64,000 nt of DNA, from contig CAYVHV010000020.1 in NCBI GenBank assembly GCA_964451305.1, positions 1 through 64,000 of the forward strand, given 5' to 3'. Shown here one piece after another: positions 6,436-15,177 of the stretch. The position numbers were made by a program, and so were the translations under genes. A model generated the notes under the pieces. That model did not search any database. It saw nothing but the letters and a program-made list of their open reading frames with translations, and was not told the origin of the DNA. The number at the start of each line of letters is the position of its first letter. Position 1 is the stretch's first letter. This DNA comes from SHLQ01 sp964451305. GTDB lineage: Bacteria; Actinomycetota; Acidimicrobiia; Acidimicrobiales; SHLQ01.

Positions 6436-8178
6436 ATGGAATCGCAGCAGTATGAGGTGGTCTGGCCGAAGTCGCCGCTCGGTGTCCAGCAGCAGCGCAC
6501 TGCTGCACGGCTCGACTCGCTCGATGGCGTCCGGATTGCGTTCCTATGGGACTACGTATTTCGTGGCGATGAGCTCTTTCCCGTATTGTCCGAAGAACTT
6601 ACGGCTCGGTTCGATGCAATCGAGATCGTGAGTTTCGAGGAGTTCGGAAACCTCCACGGCACCGACGAGAAAGAGCGAGTCGGTCGCCTGCCCGACGACC
6701 TCCGTAGCCGTGGCATCGATGCGGTGGTTTCTGGGATGGGGTGTTGAGGAAGCTGCACGCCCGCCGTGATGCGGGCCGCGATCGCAGCTGAACGCGCTGG
6801 CATCCCGTCGGTGTCGATCGTCTGCGAAGGCTTTGCAGGCCAGGCTCGGGCGACCGGTCGAGGGTATGGCTACGACCAACTCGCGCTGGCGCAAACCGTT
6901 GGCCATGTGGATGCACAGAGCTCGGCTGAGATGATCGCCAACTTTCGCGGCACGACGCTCGACCAGATCGTCGACGGACTCGTGGGCCCCGATGCCGAGA
7001 CCACGGGTGGAGAGCCGGCTGAACCATCGGCGCTCGACGTCGTGCTCGCCGGGTCGATCGACGAGATCAATGCGGCGTTCCTCGCTCGGGGCTGGAGCGA
7101 TGGTCATCCGATCATCCCGCCAACGATCGAACGGGTCGAGCAGTTCCTCGAACCGCTCGGCCATGACCCATGGAAGGTGCTCGGCGTCGCTTCATCTTCA
7201 GGGCGGGATGTGACCGTATGGTCTGTGGCGGTGAATGCCGTGATGGCGGGCTGTGCACCCGAGGTTCTGCCGATTCTGCTCGCGGCCACGAACGCGTTGC
7301 TCGATCCGGCATATGGCGTGGAGCACTCCGGCAACACCACCGGTGCCGACGCTCTGATCGTGTTGAGCGGACCGGGGTCTGTCGAGCGTAGGTTCAACCA
7401 CGGTGCAGGCGCCCTTCGTGAAGGTACTCATGCGAATACGAGCGTCGGTCGTTGGCTGCGGCTCACTCTTCGAAATGTCTTTGGTTTCACCTCCGATGGG
7501 CTCGACAAAGCAACGTTCGGCAACTCGACGAGGGTTGTGCTCGCAGAAGACCACGCTGTGCTCACGAAGATCGGGTGGCCATCGCTCGCCGAGGACCTCG
7601 GTGCCACGCCTGAAGCCGACGCGATCTCCATTGCTCGACTGAACAGCGGCACCATCATCGGCAGTGTCTTTGGATCGTCTCCAGCCGAGATCGCTCCGTA
7701 TCTCGGCAACGGGATTGCTCGGACCGCCGCGTGGGACCTCACGCACGTCTACGGGCTTGGTCACGATCAGTTCGCTCCGCTACTCGTGCTCTCACCGATT
7801 CTCGCTCGTACCTTCGCCAATGCAGGAATGTCGAAGGCCGATGTCCAACACCTGCTCTTTGAGCACGCTCGGATTCCGGCGATTACCTTCGAGTCGATGA
7901 TCGGTGAGTGGAGCAACCTAACGGCAGGGCATCGGACCCTCATGGACCTTGTCGAGGAGGGGGCGCTGCCCGAAGTGTTCGCAGCATCTGATGACCCATA
8001 TCGCCGAGTCCCGGTCGTGACCAGGCCAGAGCGGTTATTGATCACCGTGGCCGGTGACCCCAATCGGACCAATGCCTATGCGTTCAGCAACGACGGACCG
8101 CATGGCTGGTGGACCACTAAACCGATCGACGCTGAGATGTCGACCGACCTGGTGTGCGACGTGCCTCAACCGGAGTGA
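6436..8178 (+). CDS. UGSC-family selenoprotein (TGA at 6745-6747 = Sec)
   Basis: One frame runs from ATG 6436 to TGA 8176-8178, interrupted only by TGA 6745-6747. With that codon as Sec104 the protein has 580 residues and reads SGMGCUGSCTPAVMRAAIAA, the signature of the UGSC family, known with Sec or Cys. Residues 1-200 form an alpha/beta domain around this motif. From about residue 206 (EINAAFLARGWSDGHPIIPP) a second, Gly-rich domain follows. A conventional caller would split it at the TGA. A 6-bp hairpin at 6759-6776 follows the TGA. Its reaction is unknown; the Sec-Gly-Ser-Cys motif suggests redox or selenenyl-sulfide chemistry. The 3' end overlaps the convergent PLP gene by 13 nt. Confidence 0.9.
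6759..6776 (+). promoter_or_regulatory. Candidate bacterial SECIS hairpin for the UGSC gene
   Basis: GCCCGC (6759-6764) pairs perfectly with GCGGGC (6771-6776) around loop CGUGAU. The loop starts 18 nt after the UGA, close to the spacing in E. coli fdhF, and carries a GU. Confidence 0.65.
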
Positions 8179-9359
8179 GCGGCAGCTTCCCTGGCAGCGT
8201 GATAGACGAGTGCGGGGTCGGCCAGAGGGTTTGCCGCGACCGATCGCAGCCATTGTTCGCCGTCGATGGTGGTCGTCGAGATGAACGCATTGTCGGAAAG
8301 TCTGGCGGTGATGTCGGCGGGTGAGATGGTGTTGTGCCGCCAACAGAGAACACCGGTGTGAGGTGTCGAGCGTGCAGTGAAGTCGTCGCTGCTATCGACG
8401 AGCTCGTGGAGCTGATCGGCGAGTGCCATCGAATGGTCGAGCATCTCCGCAATTCCTGAGCGGCCGTAGGCGAGCAGGGTGGCGAGAAGGGGCACAGCGG
8501 TTGCTCCGTGAGAGCCGAGCACCCCCACGTTCGGAATGGTCAGGTAGTCGGCTCCGATGCTGATCGACGCGTGAGCGGCCGCATGGTCGGCGAACAGCAC
8601 CATGGCTGATTCCTTTGGCTGAAACAACCATTTGTGGGCCGACACCGAGACACTGTCGAATGAGGCGACACCGTCGAGAACGTGTCGGTGGCGCTTGCTC
8701 AGTCGCAATGGACCAGCCCACGCTGCATCGACATGGCGCCACCGCGCTCCGTTGGCCTGATCGAGCGGTTCGACCTCACCGGTGCTTGTCGTTCCAGCGG
8801 TAATAACTGCAACGCTCGCCGATAGGTCCTCTGCGCTGCTCCAATCACCGACGGCCCGAAACGGCATCCCGAGAATGTGCGCGGCCTTCCTAATACTGAG
8901 GTGAGCGGCGGGTGTCGCAACCACCTCGGTCGCTCCCGCCTCACGAGCCGCCCAAAGTGCGGTGAGGTTCGCAACGGTCGAGCCAGGGGTGAGGTGGCCA
9001 CCCGACATCCCAAAGAACGGGGTCAGCCATGAGATCGCCAGCGCTTCCATCTCGCGAGCGTGCGGTGCAGTATCGGGATGGAGCAGGTTCTGATTTCGGC
9101 TGGCCGTCCACATCGTGGCTGCCCAACTAACCCACGGAGTGGGTGGGTCCATGTGCGCGAAGAAGCCTGGAGCACCAAGGTTCCGTGAACTACCGAGGAC
9201 CGTCGGCGCGAGAGACTGCAATGCGGACAACGGTCCTCGACCGCGTTCGGGAAGGTCCGTTGGCAACTCGCTGGGATCGAATGTGGCGAAGTCGTCAAAG
9301 AGCGCCTCGACCGACCAACGAAGCCCCTCCTTATCGGGTTGGAAAGCGGCAGCGTCCAT
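8166..9359 (-). CDS. PLP-dependent group II decarboxylase-family protein
   Basis: A 397-residue fold-type I PLP enzyme. The PLP lysine is Lys243 in SVSVSAHKW. HVDAAWAGP (209-217) carries the Asp that contacts the pyridine nitrogen. STVANLTALWAAR at 127-139 is the glycine/serine cofactor loop, and FFAHMDPPTPW at 66-76 resembles the substrate region of aromatic or acidic amino-acid decarboxylases. It is shorter than most members (about 450-500), mainly at the C-terminus. The substrate cannot be assigned. Its 3' end overlaps the convergent UGSC gene, so the two transcripts are antisense there. Confidence 0.75.
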   Translation of the reverse strand: MDAAAFQPDKEGLRWSVEALFDDFATFDPSELPTDLPERGRGPLSALQSLAPTVLGSSRNLGAPGFFAHMDPPTPWVSWAATMWTASRNQNLLHPDTAPHAREMEALAISWLTPFFGMSGGHLTPGSTVANLTALWAAREAGATEVVATPAAHLSIRKAAHILGMPFRAVGDWSSAEDLSASVAVITAGTTSTGEVEPLDQANGARWRHVDAAWAGPLRLSKRHRHVLDGVASFDSVSVSAHKWLFQPKESAMVLFADHAAAHASISIGADYLTIPNVGVLGSHGATAVPLLATLLAYGRSGIAEMLDHSMALADQLHELVDSSDDFTARSTPHTGVLCWRHNTISPADITARLSDNAFISTTTIDGEQWLRSVAANPLADPALVYHAAREAAAHSG

Positions 9360-9393
9360 ACTCGTTGACCCTACTTGCCAACGAACGATCGCC

Positions 9394-9399
9394 TAGGTT
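9394..9399 (+). promoter_or_regulatory. Leaderless-type -10 box (TAGGTT)
   Basis: TANNNT hexamer ending 6 nt before the ATG at 9406. Confidence 0.45.
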
Positions 9400-9405
9400 T
9401 ACGAC

Positions 9406-10143
9406 ATGAGCGCAGAGGTCAACGAAACCATCATCGATACTGAAACTCCCGACGGCGAGATGGCGATTGCTATCGCCGAGCCGGCTGACGATGGGGTGCA
9501 TCCAACGATCATCGTCTTCCACGACGCGCCGGGTATGCGGAAGTCGAACCATGACTTCAACCGGCAACTCGCCGCCGAGGGATACCGGATTGTGATGCCG
9601 GACCTCTATCACCGGCACGGTCGCATGATTGGTTTCATGCCCGACGAGGCAAACGATGAAACTCGGGCACAGACAACGAAGATGCTCCGATCGCTCACCG
9701 ACGACGGCATCCAGTCCGACCTGGATGCGGCACTCGCTGCGGTCGGCGTTGCTGATGACGAGAAGATGGGCACGATCGGTTTCTGCCTCGGGGCTCGCGC
9801 CATCTACCGCACGCTCATGCGCCTCCCGGAGAGCTTCGTCGTTGGAGCATCTTGGCATCCATCATTCTTGGCCGACGATGGCGACGACTCTCCACACCTC
9901 ACCGCCGCCGGACTCACCCAGCCTGTGTACTTCGGCATTGGTACAGCTGATCAGGTGCAGTCGATTGCGATGCATCAGCGGTTCTTCGATGCCGTTGCGC
10001 CGCTGGCGAACGTGGAGGTCGAAATCTTCGACGGTGCCGACCACGGCTATACGTGGCCCGAAACCCCGAATTACCACGAAGTGGCGGCGACCACGTCGTG
10101 GGCCAAGACCACGAAGCTCTTCGCCGAGCATCTTCAGGGGTAG
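9406..10143 (+). CDS. Dienelactone hydrolase family protein
   Basis: A 245-residue cytoplasmic alpha/beta hydrolase. The nucleophile is Cys127 in GFCLG, as in dienelactone hydrolases, the acid is Asp182 (GTADQ) and the base is His213 (ADHGY). VFHDAPGMR (38-46) is the oxyanion-hole region. Family members hydrolyse lactones or esters, classically dienelactone in chlorocatechol breakdown, but many act on other substrates. It is followed after 10 nt by the Sec glutathione peroxidase on the same strand, so the two are probably co-transcribed. A role in detoxification is plausible from this context only. Confidence 0.85.
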   Translation: MSAEVNETIIDTETPDGEMAIAIAEPADDGVHPTIIVFHDAPGMRKSNHDFNRQLAAEGYRIVMPDLYHRHGRMIGFMPDEANDETRAQTTKMLRSLTDDGIQSDLDAALAAVGVADDEKMGTIGFCLGARAIYRTLMRLPESFVVGASWHPSFLADDGDDSPHLTAAGLTQPVYFGIGTADQVQSIAMHQRFFDAVAPLANVEVEIFDGADHGYTWPETPNYHEVAATTSWAKTTKLFAEHLQG

Positions 10144-10153
10144 GGTGGCCGAC

Positions 10154-10636
10154 ATGGGATTTCATGATGTGCAGATGGAATCGATCAGCGGTGAGCAGGT
10201 CGATTTCTCACAGTTCGAAGGCGAGTATGTCCTCGCTGTCAATGTTGCGAGTAAATGAGGAGCGACTCCTCAGTACGCAGGTCTGCGTGCTCTCCACAAC
10301 GAAATCGATGGCCTGAATGTTCTCGGCTTTCCGTGTAACCAGTTCGGGGGTCAAGAACCCGGCTCCAACGAAGAGATCGCCGAGTTCGCGAGCTCGAACT
10401 ACGACGTCAATTTCCCGATGTTTGCCAAGATTGATGTCAATGGCGATGCCGAGGCTGCCCTCTACACGATGATGAAGGCTGACCAGCCCGGCGATGGTGA
10501 CTCTGCCGACGTGAAGTGGAACTTTGAGAAGTTCCTCATCGATCCGCAGGGAGAGACCGTGGCCCGCTGGGATACCCGCACCACACCCGAGGACATCCGC
10601 GCAGACCTCGCAAACTTCCTCCCCACCGACGCGTAA
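10154..10636 (+). CDS. Selenocysteine-containing glutathione peroxidase (TGA at 10256-10258 = Sec)
   Basis: Reading through TGA 10256-10258 gives 160 residues with VNVASKUGATPQYAGL, the family active site with Sec35. The catalytic tetrad is complete: Sec35, Gln67 in FGGQE, and Trp122-Asn123 in VKWNF. Cys61 in GFPCNQF is also present, so the protein could resolve through thioredoxin or a low-molecular-weight thiol. Length fits bacterial GPx (about 160). The ATG at 10154 has an AGGG element 8 nt upstream; GTG 10145 is an alternative. Function: cytoplasmic reduction of hydrogen or lipid peroxides. Without recoding it would appear as a truncated N-terminus plus an orphan C-terminal ORF. Confidence 0.93.
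10272..10291 (+). promoter_or_regulatory. Candidate bacterial SECIS hairpin for glutathione peroxidase
   Basis: AGTACGCA (10272-10279) pairs with TGCGTGCT (10284-10291), 8 bp with one G-U, around loop GGUC. The loop matches the GGU(C) apical loop of E. coli SECIS elements. Stem base is 13 nt and loop 21 nt after the UGA. Confidence 0.75.
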
Positions 10637-10673
10637 AATCACATCCGGGGTCAGACCCTCGAGGTCATCTTTA
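10635..10673. repeat. GGGTCWGACCC palindromic element, copy 1
   Basis: Core GGGGTCAGACCCT with flanks resembling AAATCACAT and AGGTCATCTTT. It lies between the convergent ends of the peroxidase and VOC genes. Confidence 0.7.
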
Positions 10674-10683
10674 GGCGACGTCG

Positions 10684-11103
10684 TTACGTCGCGAACACCT
10701 GGGTGTCGTCGGCGAATGACTTGAATTCGAGCGCGTTACCGCTCGGGTCGAGGAAAAACATCGTGTGTTGTTCGCCAGTTTCTCCCTCGAAGCGGACGTG
10801 CGGCTCGACGACGAACGTCGTGCCTGCGGCGATCAGCCGATCGCGGAGCACGAACCAGTCGTTTGGATCCAGGAGCGCGCCGAAGTGCGGGACGGGCACA
10901 GTGTCGCCGTCGACAGGAGTCGAACCTGAGACGCCACCGCCGGTTCCGACTTCGTGGATCACGAGCTGGTGTCCAAACATGTTGAAGTCGACCCAGTGCG
11001 TGTCAGAGCGACCTTCGGGGAAACCGAGCGTCTCGCCGTAGAACAATTGCGCAGCAGCGAGATCGATGACAGGAATGGCGAGGTGAAATCGAGGGCGAGA
11101 CAT
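10684..11103 (-). CDS. VOC (glyoxalase/dioxygenase fold) family protein
   Basis: A 139-residue single protein with two beta-alpha-beta-beta-beta repeats. The first starts FHLAIPVIDLAAAQLFYGETLG and the second ends TMFFLDPSGNALEFKSF, the usual VOC C-terminal strand with the metal-binding Glu. Candidate metal ligands are His7, His53 (or His45) and Glu in ALEFK. Likely a metal-dependent lyase, isomerase or resistance-type protein. Substrate unknown. A TAGGCT box 6 nt before the ATG suggests a leaderless transcript. Confidence 0.75.
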   Translation of the reverse strand: MSRPRFHLAIPVIDLAAAQLFYGETLGFPEGRSDTHWVDFNMFGHQLVIHEVGTGGGVSGSTPVDGDTVPVPHFGALLDPNDWFVLRDRLIAAGTTFVVEPHVRFEGETGEQHTMFFLDPSGNALEFKSFADDTQVFAT

Positions 11104-11109
11104 CTCGTC

Positions 11110-11115
11110 AGCCTA
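11110..11115 (-). promoter_or_regulatory. Leaderless-type -10 box (TAGGCT) for the VOC gene
   Basis: Minus-strand TANNNT hexamer ending 6 nt before the ATG at 11103. Confidence 0.45.
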
Positions 11116-11148
11116 GATGTGGCCCATTCAAACTCGGTGACTGGTCGA

Positions 11149-11154
11149 TAGTGT
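11149..11154 (+). promoter_or_regulatory. Leaderless-type -10 box (TAGTGT) for the MFS gene
   Basis: TANNNT hexamer ending 6 nt before the GTG at 11161; it supports that GTG as the start. Confidence 0.45.
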
Positions 11155-11160
11155 CAGACG

Positions 11161-12342
11161 GTGAAGAGCACCCCGTCACGTCTTGTGACCCCGAAATTCG
11201 TGATGATCACACTGTCGGCGCTGTTCTATTTCACAGGGTTTGCGATGTTGCTGCCGACGTTGCCTCGATACGTCGAAGATGTGCTCGACGGTTCGTCGAC
11301 CGAAATCGGCCTCGTCGTTGGTTCCTTCGGCATCTCGGCGGCGGTCGTTCGCCCTCTGCTCGGTCGCATCGGAGACGTGTACGGTCGTCGAATTCTGCTG
11401 GTCTCGGGAGCGTTCATCTCCGGTGCGATGGCGCTGCTCTATCCCGTATGGGCATCCATTCCGATCCTCATCGTGCTTCGGCTGATCACGGGCCTGGGTG
11501 AAAGCGGAGCGTTCGTCGGTGCGGCCACGGCGATTCAGGACATGGCCCCCGACGATCGACGTGGAGAAGCGGCCAGCTACTTCAGTCTGGCTATCTATGG
11601 CGGTCTCGGAGTCGGACCCGTTCTCGGCGAATGGCTGTTCACGAGCTCCGGGTTCGAAGCCGTCGTTCGGGCAAGCTTCGCAATCTCGGTCGTTAGCGCG
11701 GTGTTGGCGTTCGCGGTCCCTGCTAAAGCGCCTGTCGTCGATCGGCCAGCAGCTCCGACCAAGCGAGCATTCCTGCACCCCGCTGCGATCCTCCCGGGTG
11801 TGATCTTTACCGCTTCGCTGATCGGCGTCGTCGGCTTCACCACCTTCATAGCGCTCTATATCGACCGGCTCACCAATGGCGAGAGCAGCTCGGCGCTCGT
11901 GTTCGTCATCTACGCCTTGTCGGTTGTGATGTTGCGCTTGTTCTTCGCTAGCGCTCCCGACCGGCTCGGCGCACGAAACGGCACGATACTTGCGCTCGGA
12001 TTTATCGCTGCTGGCCTGTTGATCATGGCGATCTGGGCCTCGCTGATCGGCGTGTACGTCGGCGTGCTCGTTCTTTCCCTCGGCGTTGCGTTCAACTATC
12101 CGGCGCTGTTCCTGTTCGTAATGGACAAGACCGAAGCACATGAACGAAGCCACTCGGTTGCGAGTTTCGGCTTCTTCTTCGATATCGCAGGCGCTCTTGG
12201 CGCACCCTTCCTCGGTCTTGTCGTCGACATCAGCGGCAACGAACGTTGGGCATTCGTCGTCGGCGCACTCGCATCGATGTTCGGCTTGATCGGCCTGCGC
12301 TTTCTCGACTCACCGGCCCGTGCCGAAGCCACCGCTGGCTGA
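11161..12342 (+). CDS. Major facilitator superfamily transporter
   Basis: A 393-residue membrane protein with about 12 transmembrane segments. The loop 2-3 signature GRIGDVYGRR is near residue 63, and a related basic loop follows in the second half (APDRLGARNG). It resembles drug or multi-substrate exporters of the YfcJ/EmrD kind. Substrate is not predictable. The GTG start follows a leaderless-type box. The metallo-beta-lactamase gene starts 16 nt after its stop, although it has its own -10-like box. Confidence 0.85.
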   Translation: MKSTPSRLVTPKFVMITLSALFYFTGFAMLLPTLPRYVEDVLDGSSTEIGLVVGSFGISAAVVRPLLGRIGDVYGRRILLVSGAFISGAMALLYPVWASIPILIVLRLITGLGESGAFVGAATAIQDMAPDDRRGEAASYFSLAIYGGLGVGPVLGEWLFTSSGFEAVVRASFAISVVSAVLAFAVPAKAPVVDRPAAPTKRAFLHPAAILPGVIFTASLIGVVGFTTFIALYIDRLTNGESSSALVFVIYALSVVMLRLFFASAPDRLGARNGTILALGFIAAGLLIMAIWASLIGVYVGVLVLSLGVAFNYPALFLFVMDKTEAHERSHSVASFGFFFDIAGALGAPFLGLVVDISGNERWAFVVGALASMFGLIGLRFLDSPARAEATAG

Positions 12343-12346
12343 CCAC

Positions 12347-12352
12347 TACCGT
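12347..12352 (+). promoter_or_regulatory. Leaderless-type -10 box (TACCGT) for the MBL-fold gene
   Basis: TANNNT hexamer ending 6 nt before the ATG at 12359; it argues against the upstream in-frame ATG-like starts within the MFS gene. Confidence 0.45.
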
Positions 12353-12358
12353 GTTGCG

Positions 12359-13273
12359 ATGAGCGCTGAGATCGTCGACTGGGGAGACACCGAACGGACG
12401 CTGACGAACAACGTCAGCGTGTTGGTGGGGGAAAACGCCGGAGCGTATCCGAGTGGCAATTCGGTGCTCGTCCGTGGAGCGTCTGAGTCCGTACTGATCG
12501 ACCCGTCGTTGACGGTTCTTCAGCGCGGCGGCGCTCCGATCGTGGTCGACGCCGTCCTTAACTCACATGGACACGAAGATCACTTGATCGGCAACGGCCT
12601 TTTCACAGAGTCTCGAGTCCATATCCATGCCGAGGACTTGCCCGCAGCGCAAAGCCTCGATGGTCTCATGGAGGTCTTCGGGTTTCCCGAGCACATGGAA
12701 GCTGAGCAACGGATCTACTTCGAAGAGGAGATGCACTATTGCCCACGTCCTGACGCCGAGGGCTTCACAGATGGGCACGTCTTCGACCTCGGTGGCGTCA
12801 ATGTGACGGCAATGCACCTTCCGGGGCACACTCGGGGGCACAGTGGCTTTCATATCGATGGTGGAGTGTTCTTTCTCTCCGATATCGACTTGACCGGTTT
12901 CGGTCCGTACTACGGCGACGTGTGGAGCGACCTCGATCAGTTCGAGGAAAGCCTCGTTGCTGTTCGCGACGTTGAAGCTGACTTCTACGTGACCTTCCAT
13001 CAGAAGGGCATCATTGAGGGCCGTGAATTGTTCCTCGAGATGCTCGACAAGTTCCACGGTGTTATCGGTCGTCGTCATGGCGAGATGCTCGATTACTTGG
13101 CCGAGCCGCGTACGATCGCCGAAATGGTTGAGCGGCGATTCGTCTACCGTCCGCACGTCGATATGCCGTTCGTCGAGACTGTCGAAACTCGAACTGCGCA
13201 GCTCCACATCGAGCGGATGCTCAGCCGCGGCGAAGCAATCGAAGTCGATCCCGGGGTATTCCGGCGAGCGTAA
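12359..13273 (+). CDS. Metallo-beta-lactamase fold hydrolase
   Basis: A 304-residue cytoplasmic MBL-fold protein. The metal motif HxHxDH is present in NSHGHEDHLIGN. A second histidine site follows in HLPGHTRGHSGFH, a third region reads FLSDIDLTGFGPYYGD, and HQKG supplies a late histidine. A helical C-terminal extension (after about residue 225) ending ERMLSRGEAIEVDPG resembles the winged-helix tail of LACTB2-like hydrolases. It likely hydrolyses a thioester, lactone or phosphoester. The exact substrate is unknown. Its last four codons are copied in a 37-bp direct repeat just downstream. Confidence 0.85.
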   Translation: MSAEIVDWGDTERTLTNNVSVLVGENAGAYPSGNSVLVRGASESVLIDPSLTVLQRGGAPIVVDAVLNSHGHEDHLIGNGLFTESRVHIHAEDLPAAQSLDGLMEVFGFPEHMEAEQRIYFEEEMHYCPRPDAEGFTDGHVFDLGGVNVTAMHLPGHTRGHSGFHIDGGVFFLSDIDLTGFGPYYGDVWSDLDQFEESLVAVRDVEADFYVTFHQKGIIEGRELFLEMLDKFHGVIGRRHGEMLDYLAEPRTIAEMVERRFVYRPHVDMPFVETVETRTAQLHIERMLSRGEAIEVDPGVFRRA

Positions 13274-13378
13274 ACGTAACGCTTGGGGTCTGACCCTGGA
13301 GTTCACTTTGCGAGTTCGACGTCGAAAGGGTCTCGGAGTGGTCCGGCGAGCGTAAACGTAACGCTTGGGGTCTGACCC
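13260..13378. repeat. 37-bp direct repeat (two copies, offset 82) spanning the MBL gene end
   Basis: Positions 13260-13296 and 13342-13378 are identical and begin TCCGGCGAGCGTAAACG. The first copy includes the end and stop codon of the MBL gene. It looks like an 82-bp tandem duplication whose unrepeated part has diverged. Confidence 0.85.
13284..13312. repeat. GGGTCWGACCC palindromic element, copy 2
   Basis: TTGGGGTCTGACCCTGG with a flank GTTCACTTTG, between the convergent MBL and Lrp-type genes. Confidence 0.65.
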
Positions 13379-13396
13379 CGAAGGTGATTTTAAGGA
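13363..13396. repeat. GGGTCWGACCC palindromic element, copy 3
   Basis: TTGGGGTCTGACCCCGAAGG followed by TGATTTTAAGG; second element in the same convergent spacer. Confidence 0.7.
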
Positions 13397-13864
13397 TTAG
13401 GAATCGAGGTCGAGGGCGGTGGTGTCGGCGACGGTGCGGATGGCGAAGTTGCTTCGGACCCTCGTCACTCCGGGGAGTACGGCAAGCGATTCTCGATGGA
13501 TGGACTCGTAGTCGGCAACGTCTTTGCAGGTCACATGTACGAGATAGTCGGCCATGCCCGCCATGAGGTGACAGCTCTGCACATGGGGCACGTCGAGGAC
13601 CGCAGCTTCGAACTCGTCCAGAAGTTCTTCGCGCTGGCTTTCGAGGGAAATCTCCACGAAGACGGAAACGCCTCGGCCCACCAGCTCTCGGTTGATCATC
13701 GCGGCGTAGCGTTCGATCACACCTTCGGTTTCAAGTCGCCGAACGCGTCGATGACACGCCGAGGCGGAGAGACCGATCTTCTCGGCGAGATCAGCGTTGC
13801 TCACACGGCCGTCCTCCTGGAGTGCATCGATGATCGAATGATCTATGACGTCGAGGTCAATCAT
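13397..13864 (-). CDS. Lrp/AsnC family transcriptional regulator
   Basis: A 155-residue regulator. The N-terminal HTH includes GRVSNADLAEKIGLSASACH and RRVRRLE. The C-terminal RAM effector domain includes SCHLMAGMADYLVHV. It is divergent from alanine dehydrogenase with 146 nt between starts. In mycobacteria the AldR regulator has the same arrangement and senses alanine to activate ald, so this protein probably does the same (established for the family, inferred here). No symmetric operator stands out, as is usual for Lrp sites, but the spacer is AT-rich around 13870-13915. Confidence 0.9.
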   Translation of the reverse strand: MIDLDVIDHSIIDALQEDGRVSNADLAEKIGLSASACHRRVRRLETEGVIERYAAMINRELVGRGVSVFVEISLESQREELLDEFEAAVLDVPHVQSCHLMAGMADYLVHVTCKDVADYESIHRESLAVLPGVTRVRSNFAIRTVADTTALDLDS

Positions 13865-14010
13865 TAGAAGATTCTACGATAAATTCGTCAATATTCCGCA
13901 GAACTATAGCGACTATGACACTTAGCGTCGATGATTTTGCAACCATCTTCGGTCATGATTTCCCTACTCTGAGAAGACAGGCAACACCACGAACGAAAGA
14001 AGGTGCGGAC

Positions 14011-15138
14011 ATGCGTATTGGACTACCGAAGGAAATCAAAAACCATGAGCAGCGCGTCGGGCTTACCCCGGACAGCGTCTCCGAACTCACCCGTCGAGGC
14101 CACTCGGTGCTCGTCGAGACCAACGCAGGTGTCGGTATCGGCGCCGATGATGCTGCCTACATCGCAGTCGGAGCGGAGATTGCCGACGACGCCGCATCGG
14201 TGTTCGATGACAGCCAGATGATCGTCAAGGTCAAGGAGCCGCAGGCTGTTGAGCGCTCCATGCTCCGTGAGGACCACACGCTGTTCACCTATCTGCACCT
14301 CGCACCCGATGCAGACCAGACCGCTGACCTCGTCAAGAGCGGTGCGACCGCGATCGCATACGAGACCGTCACCGACAACGCTGGCGGGCTTCCCCTTCTC
14401 GCCCCGATGTCGAAGGTCGCCGGTCGCATGTCGATTCAAGCGGCAGCCAACTTCCTCCAGCAGCCAAACGGTGGCTCGGGCAAGCTCATCGGCGGCGTAC
14501 CCGGCGTCGCTCCAGCCAAGATCGTCATCATCGGCGGCGGCGTCGTTGGCCAACACGCAGCCGAGATGGCTATCGGCCTCGGCGGAGACGTGACGATCCT
14601 CGATCGCAGCAACGACGTCCTCGATGATGTCGCTGCCCGCTGGGGTTCTGCGGTCAAGACGCTCTACTCGACGAGCGCCGCACTCGAAGCAGAAGTTGCC
14701 GCGGCCGATGTTGTGGTCGGTGCAGTACTCGTCAAGGGCGACACCGCTCCCAAGCTCGTTACCGCCGAGATGGTCACGGGCATGCAGCCTGGCTCGGTGC
14801 TCGTCGACGTTGCGATCGATCAGGGCGGAGCGTTCGAGACTTCGCATGCCACCACTCATGCTGACCCTGTGTACATCATCGACGATGTCGTGCACTACGC
14901 CGTGGCCAACATGCCAGGTGCGGTGCCACGCACGTCGACCTACGCGCTGAACAACGCCACCTTGCCGTTCACGTTGGCGCTCGCCGACATGGGGCCCAAG
15001 GCAGCGATGTTGGCAATGCCGCATCTACGCAACGGACTGAACGTGAGCGCCGGTCAGGTCACCGAACCGCACGTCGCCGACGCACTCGGCTACAACTTCG
15101 TTCACACAGACGACGCTGTAGCAAAGCTCGCGGCATAA
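14011..15138 (+). CDS. ald: Alanine dehydrogenase
   Basis: A 375-residue enzyme with family-typical length. The N-terminus MRIGLPKEIKNHEQRVGLTP carries the substrate Arg. Lys in VKVKEP and His in YLHLA are the catalytic residues. GVPGVAPAKIVIIGGGVVGQ is the NAD-binding loop, and MPGAVPRTSTYAL is the conserved C-terminal segment. It interconverts L-alanine and pyruvate plus ammonia with NAD in the cytoplasm. The ATG at 14011 is chosen over 13915 because homologues start here and AAGG lies 8-11 nt upstream. Likely controlled by the divergent Lrp-type regulator. Confidence 0.97.
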   Translation: MRIGLPKEIKNHEQRVGLTPDSVSELTRRGHSVLVETNAGVGIGADDAAYIAVGAEIADDAASVFDDSQMIVKVKEPQAVERSMLREDHTLFTYLHLAPDADQTADLVKSGATAIAYETVTDNAGGLPLLAPMSKVAGRMSIQAAANFLQQPNGGSGKLIGGVPGVAPAKIVIIGGGVVGQHAAEMAIGLGGDVTILDRSNDVLDDVAARWGSAVKTLYSTSAALEAEVAAADVVVGAVLVKGDTAPKLVTAEMVTGMQPGSVLVDVAIDQGGAFETSHATTHADPVYIIDDVVHYAVANMPGAVPRTSTYALNNATLPFTLALADMGPKAAMLAMPHLRNGLNVSAGQVTEPHVADALGYNFVHTDDAVAKLAA

Positions 15139-15177
15139 CCCATCACACACCTGACGACTTCGGTCAGCGTGAACGCG

